Positions 1 to 10,052 of a stretch of DNA of 64,000 bases are shown piece by piece. Each line of letters begins with the position of its first letter. Within the stretch, counting starts at the first letter, position 1. Made by a program: the position numbers and the translations under genes. Under the pieces are notes generated by a model. The model did not search any database. It was not told the DNA's origin and worked only from the letters and a program-made list of their open reading frames with translations. Source of the stretch: Streptomyces sp. RPT161 (GTDB taxonomy: Bacteria; Actinomycetota; Actinomycetes; Streptomycetales; Streptomycetaceae); assembly GCF_027533845.1 (NCBI RefSeq), contig NZ_JAPZVN010000001.1, positions 62,001 to 126,000 on the forward strand. Reading direction: 5' to 3'.

Positions 1-23
1 TAGTCGTGCGACGCGGCGGTCAT
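1..23 (-). CDS. 5' end of an unidentified gene running off the left edge
   Basis: An ATG on the minus strand at 23-21 has a strong ribosome binding site (GGAGG at 33-37, 9 bases upstream). Only seven codons (MTAASHD) are inside the window, so the product cannot be named. It has the same orientation as the peptide transporter genes and lies about 130 bases beyond the last of them, so it may be co-transcribed. The site makes a real start likely, but the coding call rests on that alone. Confidence 0.4.
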
Positions 24-153
24 CGCTCGGACCTCCTCGGTCAACACGCTGCGGTCTCGGCTGGTGACGCCGTGATGACCACGGCATCGTATGCCGAAGC
101 TCCCTCACCACACATCCCGTTCCTCCGGCAGTACGGCATATACCCCTTTTCGC
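24..153. other. Short gap holding a small inverted repeat
   Basis: The gap lies between the stop of the last transporter ATPase gene and the next gene start. It contains CGGCAT-N3-ATGCCG at about 82-96, a short operator-like inverted repeat. No convincing terminator or promoter hexamers were identified. Confidence 0.3.
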
Positions 154-1154
154 TCACTCTTTCGAGACCTCCACCCCCTCCGGAAAATGGCAGGCCACCC
201 GCTGCCCCGGCCGGAGCTCGCGTAGCGGGGGTTCCTGTGTCGCGCACAGGTCCGTCGCCTTCCAGCAGCGGGTGTGGAAGCGGCAGCCGGGGGGTGGGGC
301 GATGGGGGACGGGACGTCGCCGGTGAGCAGGATGCGGTCCCTGTGGTGGCGTCGGGTGGGGTCGGGAACGGGGACGGCGGACAGCAGGGCGCGGGTGTAC
401 GGGTGGGCGGGGTGGGCGTAGAGGGCCGACTGGTCGGCCAACTCCACGACCCGGCCCAGGTACATCACGGCCACCCGGTCGGAGACATGGCGGATGACGG
501 ACAGGTCATGGGCGATGATGACGTAGGTCAGCCCCAGCCCGCTCTGGAGGTCGGCCAGTAGGTTGACCACCTGCGCCTGGATGGAGACGTCGAGGGCGGA
601 GACCGGTTCGTCGGCCACGACCAGCCGCGGCTTGAGGGCCAACGCCCGGGCGATGCCGATGCGTTGCCGCTGGCCGCCGGAGAACTCGTGCGGATAGCGG
701 TTGTAGTGCTCGGGGTTGAGCCCTACGAGTTCCAGCAGTTCCTGCACCGCCCTGCGGGTGCCGCCCGTCGGCTTCACGCCCTGGAGCCTGTAGGGCGCGC
801 CGACGATGGTGCCCACGGTGTGGCGCGGGTTGAGCGACGAGTACGGGTCCTGGAAGATCATCTGTACGTCGCGCCGGAGTGGCCGCATGGCGGCCGTGCC
901 CAGGTGGGTGATGTCGCGGCCGGCGAACTCCACGCTGCCGCCGGTGGGTTCCAGCAGCCGGGTGAGCAGCCTGCCCAGGGTGGACTTGCCGCAGCCTGAC
1001 TCCCCCACCAGGCCCAGCGTCTCTCCGGGCCACACGTCCAGGTCGACGCCGTCGACCGCCTGCACGGCGCCGTGCGCACGCCGCAGCAGGCCCTTGGCGA
1101 GCGGGAAGTGCTTGACCAGGCCGGTGGCCCTCAGCAGCGGTTCGGTGGCGGTGG

Positions 1155-1158
<4 letters not shown>
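154..1158 (-). CDS. Oligopeptide ABC transporter ATP-binding protein (DppF/OppF type)
   Basis: Cytoplasmic ATPase (334 aa) that would power peptide import with the DppD-type ATPase encoded just upstream. Visible motifs are Walker [10 protein letters not shown], signature [15 protein letters not shown], Walker [13 protein letters not shown], the switch histidine in IIAHDLS, and a C-terminal oligopeptide-transporter domain with the pair CRFHTRC and, further on, DLCATQEPP. The ATG at 1158 overlaps the previous stop by 4 bases (ATGA), indicating translational coupling. The open frame extends upstream, but that part is out-of-frame sequence of the neighbouring gene and lacks a start of its own. 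Family assignment is secure; the peptide specificity is not known. Confidence 0.93.
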
Positions 1159-2185
<1,027 letters not shown>

Positions 2186-2189
<4 letters not shown>

Positions 2190-3184
2190 GCCAGCCTCAC
2201 TCTGGGGTCGACCACGGCGTACAGCAGGTCCACGACGAGGTTGGCGACGATCACGAAGAACGCGGCGACCATGGTCACCCCGAGGATCACCGGCAGGTCC
2301 TGGTCGCTGATGGCCCGGACCGCCGCCTGCCCGAGCCCCTGGAGGCTGAACGTGGTCTCGGTGAGGATCGCGCCGCCGACCAGTGCGCCGAGGTCCAGAC
2401 CGAGGATGGTCAGCACCGGTGTCATGGCGGCCCGCAGCGCGTGCCTGCGGATCACCACCGGTTCCGCCAGTCCCTTGGCGCGGGCGGTCCTGATGTAGTC
2501 CTCGCCGAGGATCTCCAGCATGGTGGCCCGGGTGAGCCGGGCGTACATCGCCGCGTACAGGAACGCCAGCACGATCCACGGCAGCAGCAGGCCCCGCGCC
2601 CATGCCAACGGGTTCTGGGTGAACGGCACGTAGCCCACCGTCAGCCAGTGCAGCTTGTAGGTGAACACGGCGAGCGCCAGCATCCCGGTGAAGTAGATCG
2701 GCAGCGACACCCCGGCCAGCGCGGCGGTCATCGCGGCCCGGTCCCACAGGCTGCCGCGGCGCAGCGCGGAGAGCACCCCGGTGGCCACCCCGACCGCCAG
2801 CCACAGTACGCACGCGCCGATCGCCAGTGAGAAGGTGACCGGGAAGCGGTCGGTGAGCAGCGGCCACACCGGCTGCTCGGTCTTGAAGGAGTAGCCGAAG
2901 CAGGGCGCCGCGCAGTGCGTGACGTCCGCGCCGTCGGCGTAGTCGCGACCGGCGACCAGCCCCCAGATGAACCGGGCGTACTGGACGATCACCGGTGCGT
3001 CCAGCCCCAGCTTCTTGCGGATCCCGGCGATGGCGGCGGGGTCCGCCTGCCGTCCCGCGAACAGTGCCGCCGGGTCGCCCCCGGTGAGCTTGGGGACCAG
3101 GAAGAAGATGCCGAAGGTGACCAGCGTGACCACCAGCAGCATCACCACGACGGCCGCCAGCCGCCGCAGGAGGTAGGCCGACAC
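2186..3184 (-). CDS. Peptide ABC transporter permease (DppB/OppB type)
   Basis: Inner-membrane permease of 332 aa. It begins with MSAYLLRRLAAVVVMLLVVT, the usual N-terminal RRL segment plus first membrane helix, has a large extracytoplasmic insert (about residues 40-100) and an EAA-type loop in the region EDYIRTARAKGLAEPVVIRR that contacts the ATPases. About six hydrophobic segments are visible. It lies 15 bases downstream of the binding-protein gene. Confidence 0.92.
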
Positions 3185-3199
3185 GGCGCCCCGCCCCCT

Positions 3200-4981
3200 C
3201 TACTTCGCGCCCGCGACGCCCAGCGACACGAAGTCGTACTTGCCGCTGTAGGAGGTGGCGATGTACGCGTTGGTCAGCCGGTCGCTGCGCCACAGCAGTG
3301 CCTTGTCGTAGACGATCGGCAGGTAGTAGGCGTCCTCCATCACCCGGTGGTTGATGTCGGAGTACAACTGGCCGGCCTTGTCGGCGTCGGTGGTGGCGAT
3401 GGCCTGGTCGAACTCGCCGTTGATTGTGGGGTCGTTGATCTCCGAGTAGTTGTTGTTGCCGTTCGGCAGGATGAACCGGCCGTCCACCAGCGGCTGCAGA
3501 AAGCCCTGGCCGGTGTAGAAGTCCGGCCCCCAGCCCATGATGATCAGGCCGTAGCCCTTCTTGTGGACCACGTTGGGCACGCCGATGATGTTCGGTGTCT
3601 GCGCGCCGTCGTACTGGTCGATCTGGGTGTTGATGCCGACGGCCTTGAGCGAGGCCTGGAGGGCGACGGCGGAGGCCACCTCGGCGGGCTTGTTGTTGCG
3701 CACCGCGATGGTGGTGGAGAAGCCGTTCGGCTTTCCGCACTGCTGGAGTTCGGACCTGGCCCTGGCGAGGTCCGGCGCGCCGCCGTTGCTGGTCTGGCCG
3801 AACGGGTCGTACTTGACGTCGGCGCCCTTGACGCCGTCGGGCAGCATGTTGGTGCCGATGTCGCCGCCCGCGACCGGGCCGCCGCGCGCGGTCTGCAGCG
3901 CCTTGTGGTCGGCCGCGTAGATGACCGCCCTGCGGCAGTGGATGTTGTCGAGCGGCTTGATGGCCGGGACCAGTGAGACGTAGCGGATGTAGCCGGTGGT
4001 GGGGTCGTCGGTGCTCGCCTTGAGCCTCGGGTCCCGCAACACCTTTACCCTGGCGGCCTGTTGGAGCCCCGTCTGGTTGAGGTCGAGGTCGGCGTCACCG
4101 CCCAGCATCTTGCTGTCCAGGTCGTCCGCGTTGGAGCCGTAGGTGACCTCGATGCGGTCCGGCAGGGCGGGGCGGATCGGGTCGGAGGACTTGTGCCACC
4201 TGTCGTTGCGGACCAGCACGAGCGTCTTGTTGGGCTGGTAGGTGAGGAACTTGTACGGGCCGTCGGAGAACGGCCGCAGCCCGTACTTGGCCCCGGTGTC
4301 CTTGGACCGCTTGACCGGCGAGCCCTCCGGCAGCGCCAGCATCTGCTCGAAGTCGCCGTTGGGCTTGGCCAGGTGGAAGACGACGGTCTGGCTGTCCGGG
4401 GTGTCGATCGACTTCAGCCCCAGCTTGTCGGACGAGGGGTCCTTGTACGGGCCGGGGTACTTCTGGCCGTCGTCGAGGTTCTGCATCAGCCAGATCGGAC
4501 CGCCGGTGATCACGTCCTGCGCCCAGGTGCGTTCGATGCCGTACTTCACGTCCTGGGCGGTGACGGGCGAGCCGTCCTCCCAGGTGGCACCGGATCTCAG
4601 GTGGTACGTGTACGTCCTGCCGCCGTCCGTGACCTGCGCCAGCGAGGTGGCCAGGTCCGGCACCAGCCTCAGGCTGGCGTTGCCCGGTTTGGTGTCGTAC
4701 GTGATGAGCTGGCGGGTGTAGTAGCGGGCGAAGTCCCACATGAAACCGTAGTAACCACGTTGCGGGTCGAGCGAGTCGAAGTCCTGGGCGGCGGTGAACC
4801 GCAGGGTGCCGCCCTTGGCGGTGGACGGGTGGACGACGCCGGTGGCCGCGGCGTTGAAACCGGCCGCCGTGCCGCCGCCGCTGGAGCCGGAGCCGCCGCT
4901 GCATGCGGCCGTGCCGAGCAGTGCGGCGAGGGCGACGGCGGATCCTGCCGCCAGGGTGAGCCGGGTGGACCGAGGGGACAT
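3200..4981 (-). CDS. Peptide ABC transporter substrate-binding lipoprotein
   Basis: Extracellular solute-binding protein of family 5, about 593 aa. The ATG at 4981 gives MSPRSTRLTLAAGSAVALAA followed by LLGTAAC and a Gly/Ser-rich linker, a lipoprotein signal with the acylated cysteine at residue 27. The core has the family-5 landmarks DFDSLDPQRG, GATWEDGSPVTAQDVKYGIE and DGPYKFL. A GGAGG lies 14 bases before this ATG and 11 before a GTG one codon earlier, and a further ATG exists at 5002, so the exact start is uncertain by a few codons. It is the second gene of the operon, between the two permeases, the order seen in BldK-type transporters. Confidence 0.92.
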   Translation of the reverse strand: MSPRSTRLTLAAGSAVALAALLGTAACSGGSGSSGGGTAAGFNAAATGVVHPSTAKGGTLRFTAAQDFDSLDPQRGYYGFMWDFARYYTRQLITYDTKPGNASLRLVPDLATSLAQVTDGGRTYTYHLRSGATWEDGSPVTAQDVKYGIERTWAQDVITGGPIWLMQNLDDGQKYPGPYKDPSSDKLGLKSIDTPDSQTVVFHLAKPNGDFEQMLALPEGSPVKRSKDTGAKYGLRPFSDGPYKFLTYQPNKTLVLVRNDRWHKSSDPIRPALPDRIEVTYGSNADDLDSKMLGGDADLDLNQTGLQQAARVKVLRDPRLKASTDDPTTGYIRYVSLVPAIKPLDNIHCRRAVIYAADHKALQTARGGPVAGGDIGTNMLPDGVKGADVKYDPFGQTSNGGAPDLARARSELQQCGKPNGFSTTIAVRNNKPAEVASAVALQASLKAVGINTQIDQYDGAQTPNIIGVPNVVHKKGYGLIIMGWGPDFYTGQGFLQPLVDGRFILPNGNNNYSEINDPTINGEFDQAIATTDADKAGQLYSDINHRVMEDAYYLPIVYDKALLWRSDRLTNAYIATSYSGKYDFVSLGVAGAK

Positions 4982-5025
4982 CACGGGTGTCTCAACCTCC
5001 ATGATCGGTCGGCGCGTTGGTGGGT

Positions 5026-6024
5026 TCAGCGGGTGCCCTTCGGGTCCAGCGCGTCACGCACACCGTCGCCGAAGAGGTTGAAGGCCAGCACGGTGACGAA
5101 GATCGCCAGGCCGGGGATGATCATGAACATCGGGTCCGCCTGGAAGACGGTGACGGCCGTCGCGAGCATCTGGCCCCAGGACGGCGTGGGCGGCTTGACC
5201 CCGGCGCCGAGGAAGCTCAGCGCCGCCTCGGTGAGGATGTTGGTGGGGATCATCAAGGTGGTGTACACGGTGATCGGCGCGATCAGGTTGGGCAGCAGCT
5301 CCCGGAAGAGGATGTAGCCGCGGCCCGCGCCCAGGCTTCGCGCCGCCTCCACGTACTCGCGCTCGCGCAGCGCCAGGGTCTGGCCGCGCACGATCCGCCC
5401 GACGTAGGGCCAGCCGAAGAAGCCGATCACCACGATCAGCACCGCCATCCGCACCCCGGAACCGGTGAACCCCCACAGCGAGTCGGGCACCACGGATACC
5501 AGCGCGATGATGAACAGCAGTTGGGGAAACGCCAGCAGCAGATCCATCACCCTGCTGACCAGCGCGTCCACCCAGCCGCCGAAGTACCCGGCGACGATGC
5601 CGAACAGGGTGCCCAGCAGCACCGCGACCACCGCGGCCAGGAACGCCACCAGCAGCGACACCCGAGCCCCGTAGACCACCCTGCTGAACATGTCGCGGCC
5701 GTTGACCGGTTCCACCCCGAACAGGAAGTGGCGGCTGATGCCGCCGAAGGGGTGGATCGGCGTGCCCAGGTTGGGGTCGATCTGGTCCTCGTGCAGTTGG
5801 TCCGGCGGATGCCCGAGCAGGCCGACGATCTGCGGCGCGAAGACCGCGACCAGGACCAGCAGTACGACGACCGCGCCCCCGACGAGCGCGACCTTGTCGC
5901 GCCTGAGCCGCAGCCAGGCGATACGGCCCGGGGAGCGGCCCTCGATGGCCTTGGCCGGAAGGTCGGCGGTGATGTCGGCGGGCGCGGAACCTGCTGCGCC
6001 GGGCTCGTGCGGCGGTGCGCTCAT
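5026..6024 (-). CDS. Peptide ABC transporter permease (DppC/OppC type)
   Basis: First gene of the operon, 332 aa. It begins with a cytoplasmic Ala/Pro-rich tail, then WLRLRRDKVALVGGAVVVLL (first helix) and an extracytoplasmic loop with HPFG and FLFGVEPVNGRDMFSRVVYG, characteristic of the C-type permease. The EAA loop lies around REYVEAARSLGAGRGYILFR. The ATG at 6024 follows GAGGA at short spacing. Possible upstream in-frame starts would add 44 basic residues not typical of the family. Confidence 0.92.
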   Translation of the reverse strand: MSAPPHEPGAAGSAPADITADLPAKAIEGRSPGRIAWLRLRRDKVALVGGAVVVLLVLVAVFAPQIVGLLGHPPDQLHEDQIDPNLGTPIHPFGGISRHFLFGVEPVNGRDMFSRVVYGARVSLLVAFLAAVVAVLLGTLFGIVAGYFGGWVDALVSRVMDLLLAFPQLLFIIALVSVVPDSLWGFTGSGVRMAVLIVVIGFFGWPYVGRIVRGQTLALREREYVEAARSLGAGRGYILFRELLPNLIAPITVYTTLMIPTNILTEAALSFLGAGVKPPTPSWGQMLATAVTVFQADPMFMIIPGLAIFVTVLAFNLFGDGVRDALDPKGTR

Positions 6025-6110
6025 CGGTCCTCGTGGGTCCTCGGCCGGAGATCTCCGGCGGCGGCGGAGGGGGCGACGTACGTGGGGCACCTTGCGGCGC
6101 GAGTCTGTTG

Positions 6111-6126
6111 TGTGACCTAGATCACT
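6111..6126. promoter_or_regulatory. Crp-like palindrome upstream of the peptide transporter operon
   Basis: TGTGACCTAGATCACT reads TGTGA-N6-TCACT, close to the cyclic-AMP receptor protein consensus TGTGA-N6-TCACA and to the GTG-N6-GNCAC type of site described for Streptomyces Crp. It is about 87-102 bases upstream of the DppC-type start at 6024 and 115 bases upstream of the divergent gene at 6241, so it could act on either. The resemblance is by eye. Confidence 0.5.
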
Positions 6127-6178
6127 AGCCAGATCCCGGGGGGAATGGATGCGCAACCGTGATCTGGGCAGTGACCTT

Positions 6179-6202
6179 CCGTTATCGCTCCGTCGTTAAC
6201 GG
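6179..6202. promoter_or_regulatory. Inverted repeat before the DUF885 gene
   Basis: CCGTTA at 6179-6184 and TAACGG at 6197-6202 form 6-base arms around a 12-base spacer, 39 bases before the start at 6241. The position suits an operator for that gene; no regulator can be named. Confidence 0.3.
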
Positions 6203-6240
6203 ACAGGCACAGCCGTGTTTCCGGAAGATACGGTCGTCCC

Positions 6241-7758
6241 ATGGACAACCGACTACGAGCCGTCTGCGACCTGATGGTTCCCGTCGTCCGCGAGATGGCC
6301 GGGCTGCACGAGTACGACGGTGTCGTACAGGACCTGTCGCCGGAGGGCGTACGGCGCTCGCTGACCGCGCTGGCCAGGGCCCGGCGGGACACGCCGGTCC
6401 GCCGCGACCCGCATGACGAGGCGCATCTGGCGGTCTTCGAGGAGGGGCTGCGGGTGCAGTTCGGTGAGCTGGAACTGCACCGCAGGGACCCCTATCTGCA
6501 CCTGTCGAACCTCGAACTCACCGCGTACGGCCGCGAGTACGCGCCCGCGCCGGAGCGAGCCGCGGCCCGCCGCAGGCACCTCGCCCAGTGGCCGGACGCC
6601 GTGGACGCCGCGATCGCCTCGCTGGACCAGGTCAGCGCACCGGTGGCGGGCGCACTGCTGACGGCGGTACGCGGCCTGGCGGCCGGGCTCGATCCGGCGC
6701 GGGACCAGGAGACGGCCACCGCGCTCGTCGCACACCAGCGGCTGGTCGCGCACATCGCCCGGGCCGCGGAGACCGGTGATCCGGACCCCCGGCTGGGCGG
6801 CGCGGCGCTCGCCGCACTGATGGGCAGTCAGGAAGGTGTGGACGTCGACCTGTCGGCGCTGGCCGAGACGGCGGAGCGGGAACGACAGCGGCTGGCCGAG
6901 CTGCTGGCGGAGGCCTGCCGGGCGCTCGATCCGCACAGGCCGGTACGGGAGTTGGTGCCCGAGCTGCTGGCGGACCACCCCGACGCGGACGGGGTGATCC
7001 CCGAGGCGGCCGAACTGGCCGCCGAGGTCATCGAGTTCACCCGCGAGCGTGGACTGGTGCCGTACCTCGACGGGGAGTGCCGGGTCGGCCCGGCACCGGA
7101 GTCCCGGCGCTGGTCATCGGCGATGATGACGTGGGCGGCGCCGTTCGAGGCCGACGCCCCGTCCTGGTACCACGTCACTCCGCCCGGCGCGGGGTGGCCC
7201 GCGGCCGAGCGGGAGGAGTGGCTGACCCTCTTCAGCCGCACCGGGCTGCCCTCGGTGACCGTGCACGAGGTGGCCCCCGGGCACTTCGCGCACGGCCGGG
7301 CGCTGCGGCACGCGCCCACCGACGTACGGCGGGCACTGCACTCGTTGACGTTCTGCGAGGGGTGGGCGCACTACGCCGAGGAGATGTGCCTGGAGGAGGG
7401 GTTCCGGGCGGGCGATCCGCGGTTCACCATCGGGGTGGCGTTGGAGGCGCTGGTCCGGGTGACCCGGCTGACCTGCGCCATCGGACTGCACACCGGTGCG
7501 ATGGATGTCGTGGAGGCCACCGAACTCTTCGTCCGCGACGCGCACCTGGCCCGTGCGGCGGCCGCGTCGGAGGCCCGCCGCGGCACGTTCGACGCGGCGT
7601 ACGGCCGCTACACGTGGGGCAAGCTGGAGCTTCTTCGCCTCCGCGAGGAGGCCAGGAAGCGGTGGGGTTCCGGGTTCACCCTCCAGCGCTTCCACGCCGC
7701 GCTGCTTTCCCTTGGCTCCCCGCCACTGGGCCTGCTGCCCGCAGCGCTGTCCGGCTGA
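6241..7758 (+). CDS. DUF885 family protein, probable zinc metallopeptidase
   Basis: A 505-aa cytoplasmic protein. Residues 342-348 are HEVAPGH, the HExxPGH motif of the DUF885 family, and a little further on is EGWAHYAEEMCLEEG, the second family motif, whose glutamate would complete a zinc site. Family length is usually 500-600 aa, so this looks complete. No signal peptide is visible. The start has no strong ribosome binding site (GGAAG lies about 13 bases upstream); an in-frame ATG at 6274 is an alternative. Peptidase activity is inferred from the motif only, and substrates of actinobacterial members are not known to me. Confidence 0.85.
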   Translation: MDNRLRAVCDLMVPVVREMAGLHEYDGVVQDLSPEGVRRSLTALARARRDTPVRRDPHDEAHLAVFEEGLRVQFGELELHRRDPYLHLSNLELTAYGREYAPAPERAAARRRHLAQWPDAVDAAIASLDQVSAPVAGALLTAVRGLAAGLDPARDQETATALVAHQRLVAHIARAAETGDPDPRLGGAALAALMGSQEGVDVDLSALAETAERERQRLAELLAEACRALDPHRPVRELVPELLADHPDADGVIPEAAELAAEVIEFTRERGLVPYLDGECRVGPAPESRRWSSAMMTWAAPFEADAPSWYHVTPPGAGWPAAEREEWLTLFSRTGLPSVTVHEVAPGHFAHGRALRHAPTDVRRALHSLTFCEGWAHYAEEMCLEEGFRAGDPRFTIGVALEALVRVTRLTCAIGLHTGAMDVVEATELFVRDAHLARAAAASEARRGTFDAAYGRYTWGKLELLRLREEARKRWGSGFTLQRFHAALLSLGSPPLGLLPAALSG

Positions 7759-8029
7759 CACCGGGGGTGTGTCTTGAGTGGCGGTGCGCTTCTGGGTGCG
7801 GTGCGTGCGGGCACCGCGCCGCCGTGGCGGGATCGGTCTGGGAGGCAAGCCCCCAGGCTCCCGGCAGAGGGGTGCACCCACTCGCACCGGGGCGCGCCCA
7901 ACTACTCGTCCTCGCCCGGGGGTTCGGGGCTTGCCCCCGAGGTGAATCCGCGGCGGCGAGCAGCCCCCGCGGCAGACGCCGACGGTGTCAAAGCGCGCCG
8001 GAGCCCCGCGAACTCCCGTCGGCGAGGCG
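7759..8029. other. Gap between convergent genes with two GGGGC-loop-GCCCC hairpins
   Basis: Two imperfect inverted repeats, at about 7838-7856 and 7911-7940, share the core GGCAAGCC / GGGGCTTGCCCC. They sit between two convergent genes and probably serve as transcription terminators. The same core recurs elsewhere in the window (48879-48902), so these belong to a dispersed hairpin type. No gene is convincing here. Confidence 0.5.
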
Positions 8030-8806
8030 CTAGTAGGGGCGTTGCGGCCAGCCCGGGGTGGGCGGGGGCCAGGCCGCGCTCCCGGCCGACGGCGCCGGGG
8101 CCTGGCCCGCCGCGCGGTCGTAGAACGGCCGCGCGGCCCGCATCCACATCGCCACGGGATCGAACTCGTCGGCCAGTGACACCGTGGACAGCGCCAAGCC
8201 GTCCGGCGCCCCCGCGGCGGCCTGCCGCATCATCGTCTGGACCGCCTCCACCGCGTGCGGCCCCGTCTCGTACAGGCCGACGCCGATCGCCAGGAAGGGC
8301 TCGCCGAGGGTGGGCCGTACCCAGGCCGCGCACAGCGTGCGCACCGCCGGCGTGTGCTGGGCGTGCTGCGACAGCGCGGCGTAGAACTGCGGCATCTGCA
8401 CGGTGGGTTCACTGATCTGCAGCGGCCCGGCGGGCAGCCGGTCGAGCCCGCAGGCGATCCGCCGCAGGTCGAGCCAGGGCACTCCGACGCCCCCGCCGGG
8501 GGCGTGCGGGTTGAGCCACAGCCCGTACCGCTCCCGGTACAGTTCGGCCGCGACCTCGCGCCCGGTGACCAACTCGTGCGCCCGGTTCCACCCGCTGGCC
8601 GCCAGTTCCTGCGCGGAGGTGACGCACGGCGCGTACCCGTACCCGCCGACGTCCATGTTCCCGTACTGCGCGTCGGGCGAACCGGGTTGGCCGTGCCAGA
8701 GCAGCATCCACACCTGCCCGTCGGCCAGTGCGCGCAGCAGCGCCTCGTACATGTCGTAGCGGCCGGGCGCCACTTGGCGCAGCGCGTCCTCCACGCCTGC
8801 GTTCAC
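8030..8806 (-). CDS. SseB-like protein (enhanced serine sensitivity family), copy 1
   Basis: A 258-aa soluble protein with the two-part layout of the SseB family: an N-terminal domain (about 1-125, from ALRQVAPGRY through QVWMLLWHGQ) and a C-terminal domain (about 135-245) ending MWMRAARPFYDR. Its tail is Pro/Ala-rich. E. coli SseB was named for enhanced serine sensitivity when overexpressed; the molecular role is unknown. Position beside gcvT, glyA and serine dehydratase fits a role around serine/glycine levels. The start is GTG at 8806 with a weak upstream GGAAGGGG. A paralogous gene lies 97 bases upstream on the same strand. Confidence 0.8.
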   Translation of the reverse strand: MNAGVEDALRQVAPGRYDMYEALLRALADGQVWMLLWHGQPGSPDAQYGNMDVGGYGYAPCVTSAQELAASGWNRAHELVTGREVAAELYRERYGLWLNPHAPGGGVGVPWLDLRRIACGLDRLPAGPLQISEPTVQMPQFYAALSQHAQHTPAVRTLCAAWVRPTLGEPFLAIGVGLYETGPHAVEAVQTMMRQAAAGAPDGLALSTVSLADEFDPVAMWMRAARPFYDRAAGQAPAPSAGSAAWPPPTPGWPQRPY

Positions 8807-8903
8807 TTAGGAGTCCGCCCCTTCCGTCGCTCGGTCCGCCCCGTCCGCCAATCAGGCCCCCCAGCCTAGCGGCGGGGCCCCAGAAGGGCCCGGGTCCCCG
8901 CTC

Positions 8904-9692
8904 TCAGTCGCGCGCGAAGAACGGCCGAACGCGTTCGTGCATCCAGTCGCCCACCGGATCCTGGGCGATGTCCAGCAGCACCAGGTTGACCGTCCACGGC
9001 ACCGGCACCGCCCCGAGGGCGCGGCCGAGCGCGTTCATCGCGGCGGCCCGGTCCTCCTCCTGCCAGCGGTCCAGCTCGACACCGACGAACAGCGTCGGCG
9101 GCTGTCCCTCCACCGACCCCAGCACGCGGCGCGCCGAGAGCACCACAGGGGTGATCGCGAACTCGCCCGCGGCGGCCGCGAGGAAGTCCACCGGCTCGTC
9201 GTCGGGCCCCGGCTCCCACAGCCGTACCCGGCCGCCGCCCGGCGCCCCGCCCCGGCAGAACTGCTCGACCGCGGCGGCGGGCAGCCGCAGCCCCACCGCG
9301 CCGTCGGGGTTGATCGCGATACCGGCCCGCGGCGGCAGCCCGCGGGCGAACTCCAGCGCGGGTGCGACCGCGAAGGGCATTCCGGGCGCGACCCGCACCA
9401 ACTGCTCCTCGGAGCTGAACACCGGTATGTACGCGGCGCCGTCCAACTCCATCGCGGGCAGGTCGAGATCGGGGCTGTCCGGCCCGCCGCCGTTCGGCAG
9501 CGGCACCCACAGCGGGGAGCGCCCGAGCACTTCGAGCACCCGCGGAATGGCGCCGGGCTCACCGAGCGCGGCGGAGAGCACCTCTTCCAGTTCGTTGCCG
9601 GGCCAGCCGCCGCCGTGCGGCAGCCCGGGCTGCGCGGTCCCGTACGGCTCGTGCTCCCCCGATCCGTAGCCGTACTGCGCCGGAACGTTCAT
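8904..9692 (-). CDS. SseB-like protein (enhanced serine sensitivity family), copy 2
   Basis: Paralogue of the downstream gene, about 262 aa from MNVPAQYGYG. It contains ELEEVLSAALGEPGAIPRVLEVL and LWVPLP, the start of an SseB N-terminal domain, then ELDGAAYIPVFSSEEQL and a C-terminal part ending GDWMHERVRPFFARD, matching the FY/FF ending of copy 1. AGGTGG lies about 7 bases before the ATG at 9692; an alternative ATG is at 9713. The two genes probably form one minus-strand unit, divergent from the riboswitch-controlled gcvT. Confidence 0.8.
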   Translation of the reverse strand: MNVPAQYGYGSGEHEPYGTAQPGLPHGGGWPGNELEEVLSAALGEPGAIPRVLEVLGRSPLWVPLPNGGGPDSPDLDLPAMELDGAAYIPVFSSEEQLVRVAPGMPFAVAPALEFARGLPPRAGIAINPDGAVGLRLPAAAVEQFCRGGAPGGGRVRLWEPGPDDEPVDFLAAAAGEFAITPVVLSARRVLGSVEGQPPTLFVGVELDRWQEEDRAAAMNALGRALGAVPVPWTVNLVLLDIAQDPVGDWMHERVRPFFARD

Positions 9693-9807
9693 CTCCACCC
9701 CACCTGCGGTCATCGTCGTGCCTGGCGGAACCCTAGCGGCCCTGGCCGGTACGCCGCGCGGCGTGTAATGATGCACGCGCCAACTCCATACCGGCCGTTC
9801 GAGTCCG

Positions 9808-10010
9808 TGCGGGAGAGTTCCCGGCGACGTGCGAAAGCGTCACCGGGGCGCCGAAGGAGCAAGTCCTCCCTTGAATCTCTCAGGCCCCGTTACCGCGCGG
9901 ATGAGGCACATCTGAAAAGCGGGTGGCCCCGGCCACCCCACCCAAGGTGCAAACCGCGCCCCGTCCGGGCCGTGGTGAACCTCTCAGGTTCGATGACAGA
10001 TGGGGAGGAT
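9808..10010 (+). ncRNA. Tandem glycine riboswitch (two aptamers) upstream of gcvT
   Basis: Aptamer 1 (about 9808-9920) shows GGGAGAG, CGCCGAAGGAGCAA, GAATCTCTCAGGC and GCGGATGAGGC...TCTGAAAAGCG. Aptamer 2 (about 9921-10008) shows CACCCAAGGTGCAAACC, GAACCTCTCAGGTTC and GATGACAGATGGGGAGG. These are the conserved glycine-aptamer elements, repeated in order. The second aptamer ends about 45 bases before the gcvT start, leaving room for an expression platform. Glycine riboswitches that activate gcv genes are known in Bacillus and have been described in Streptomyces griseus, so activation by glycine is the expected behaviour. Confidence 0.93.
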
Positions 10011-10052
10011 TGTCATCGCCACGCCTCATCGTCCGCACCTGGGAGCCCGTAA

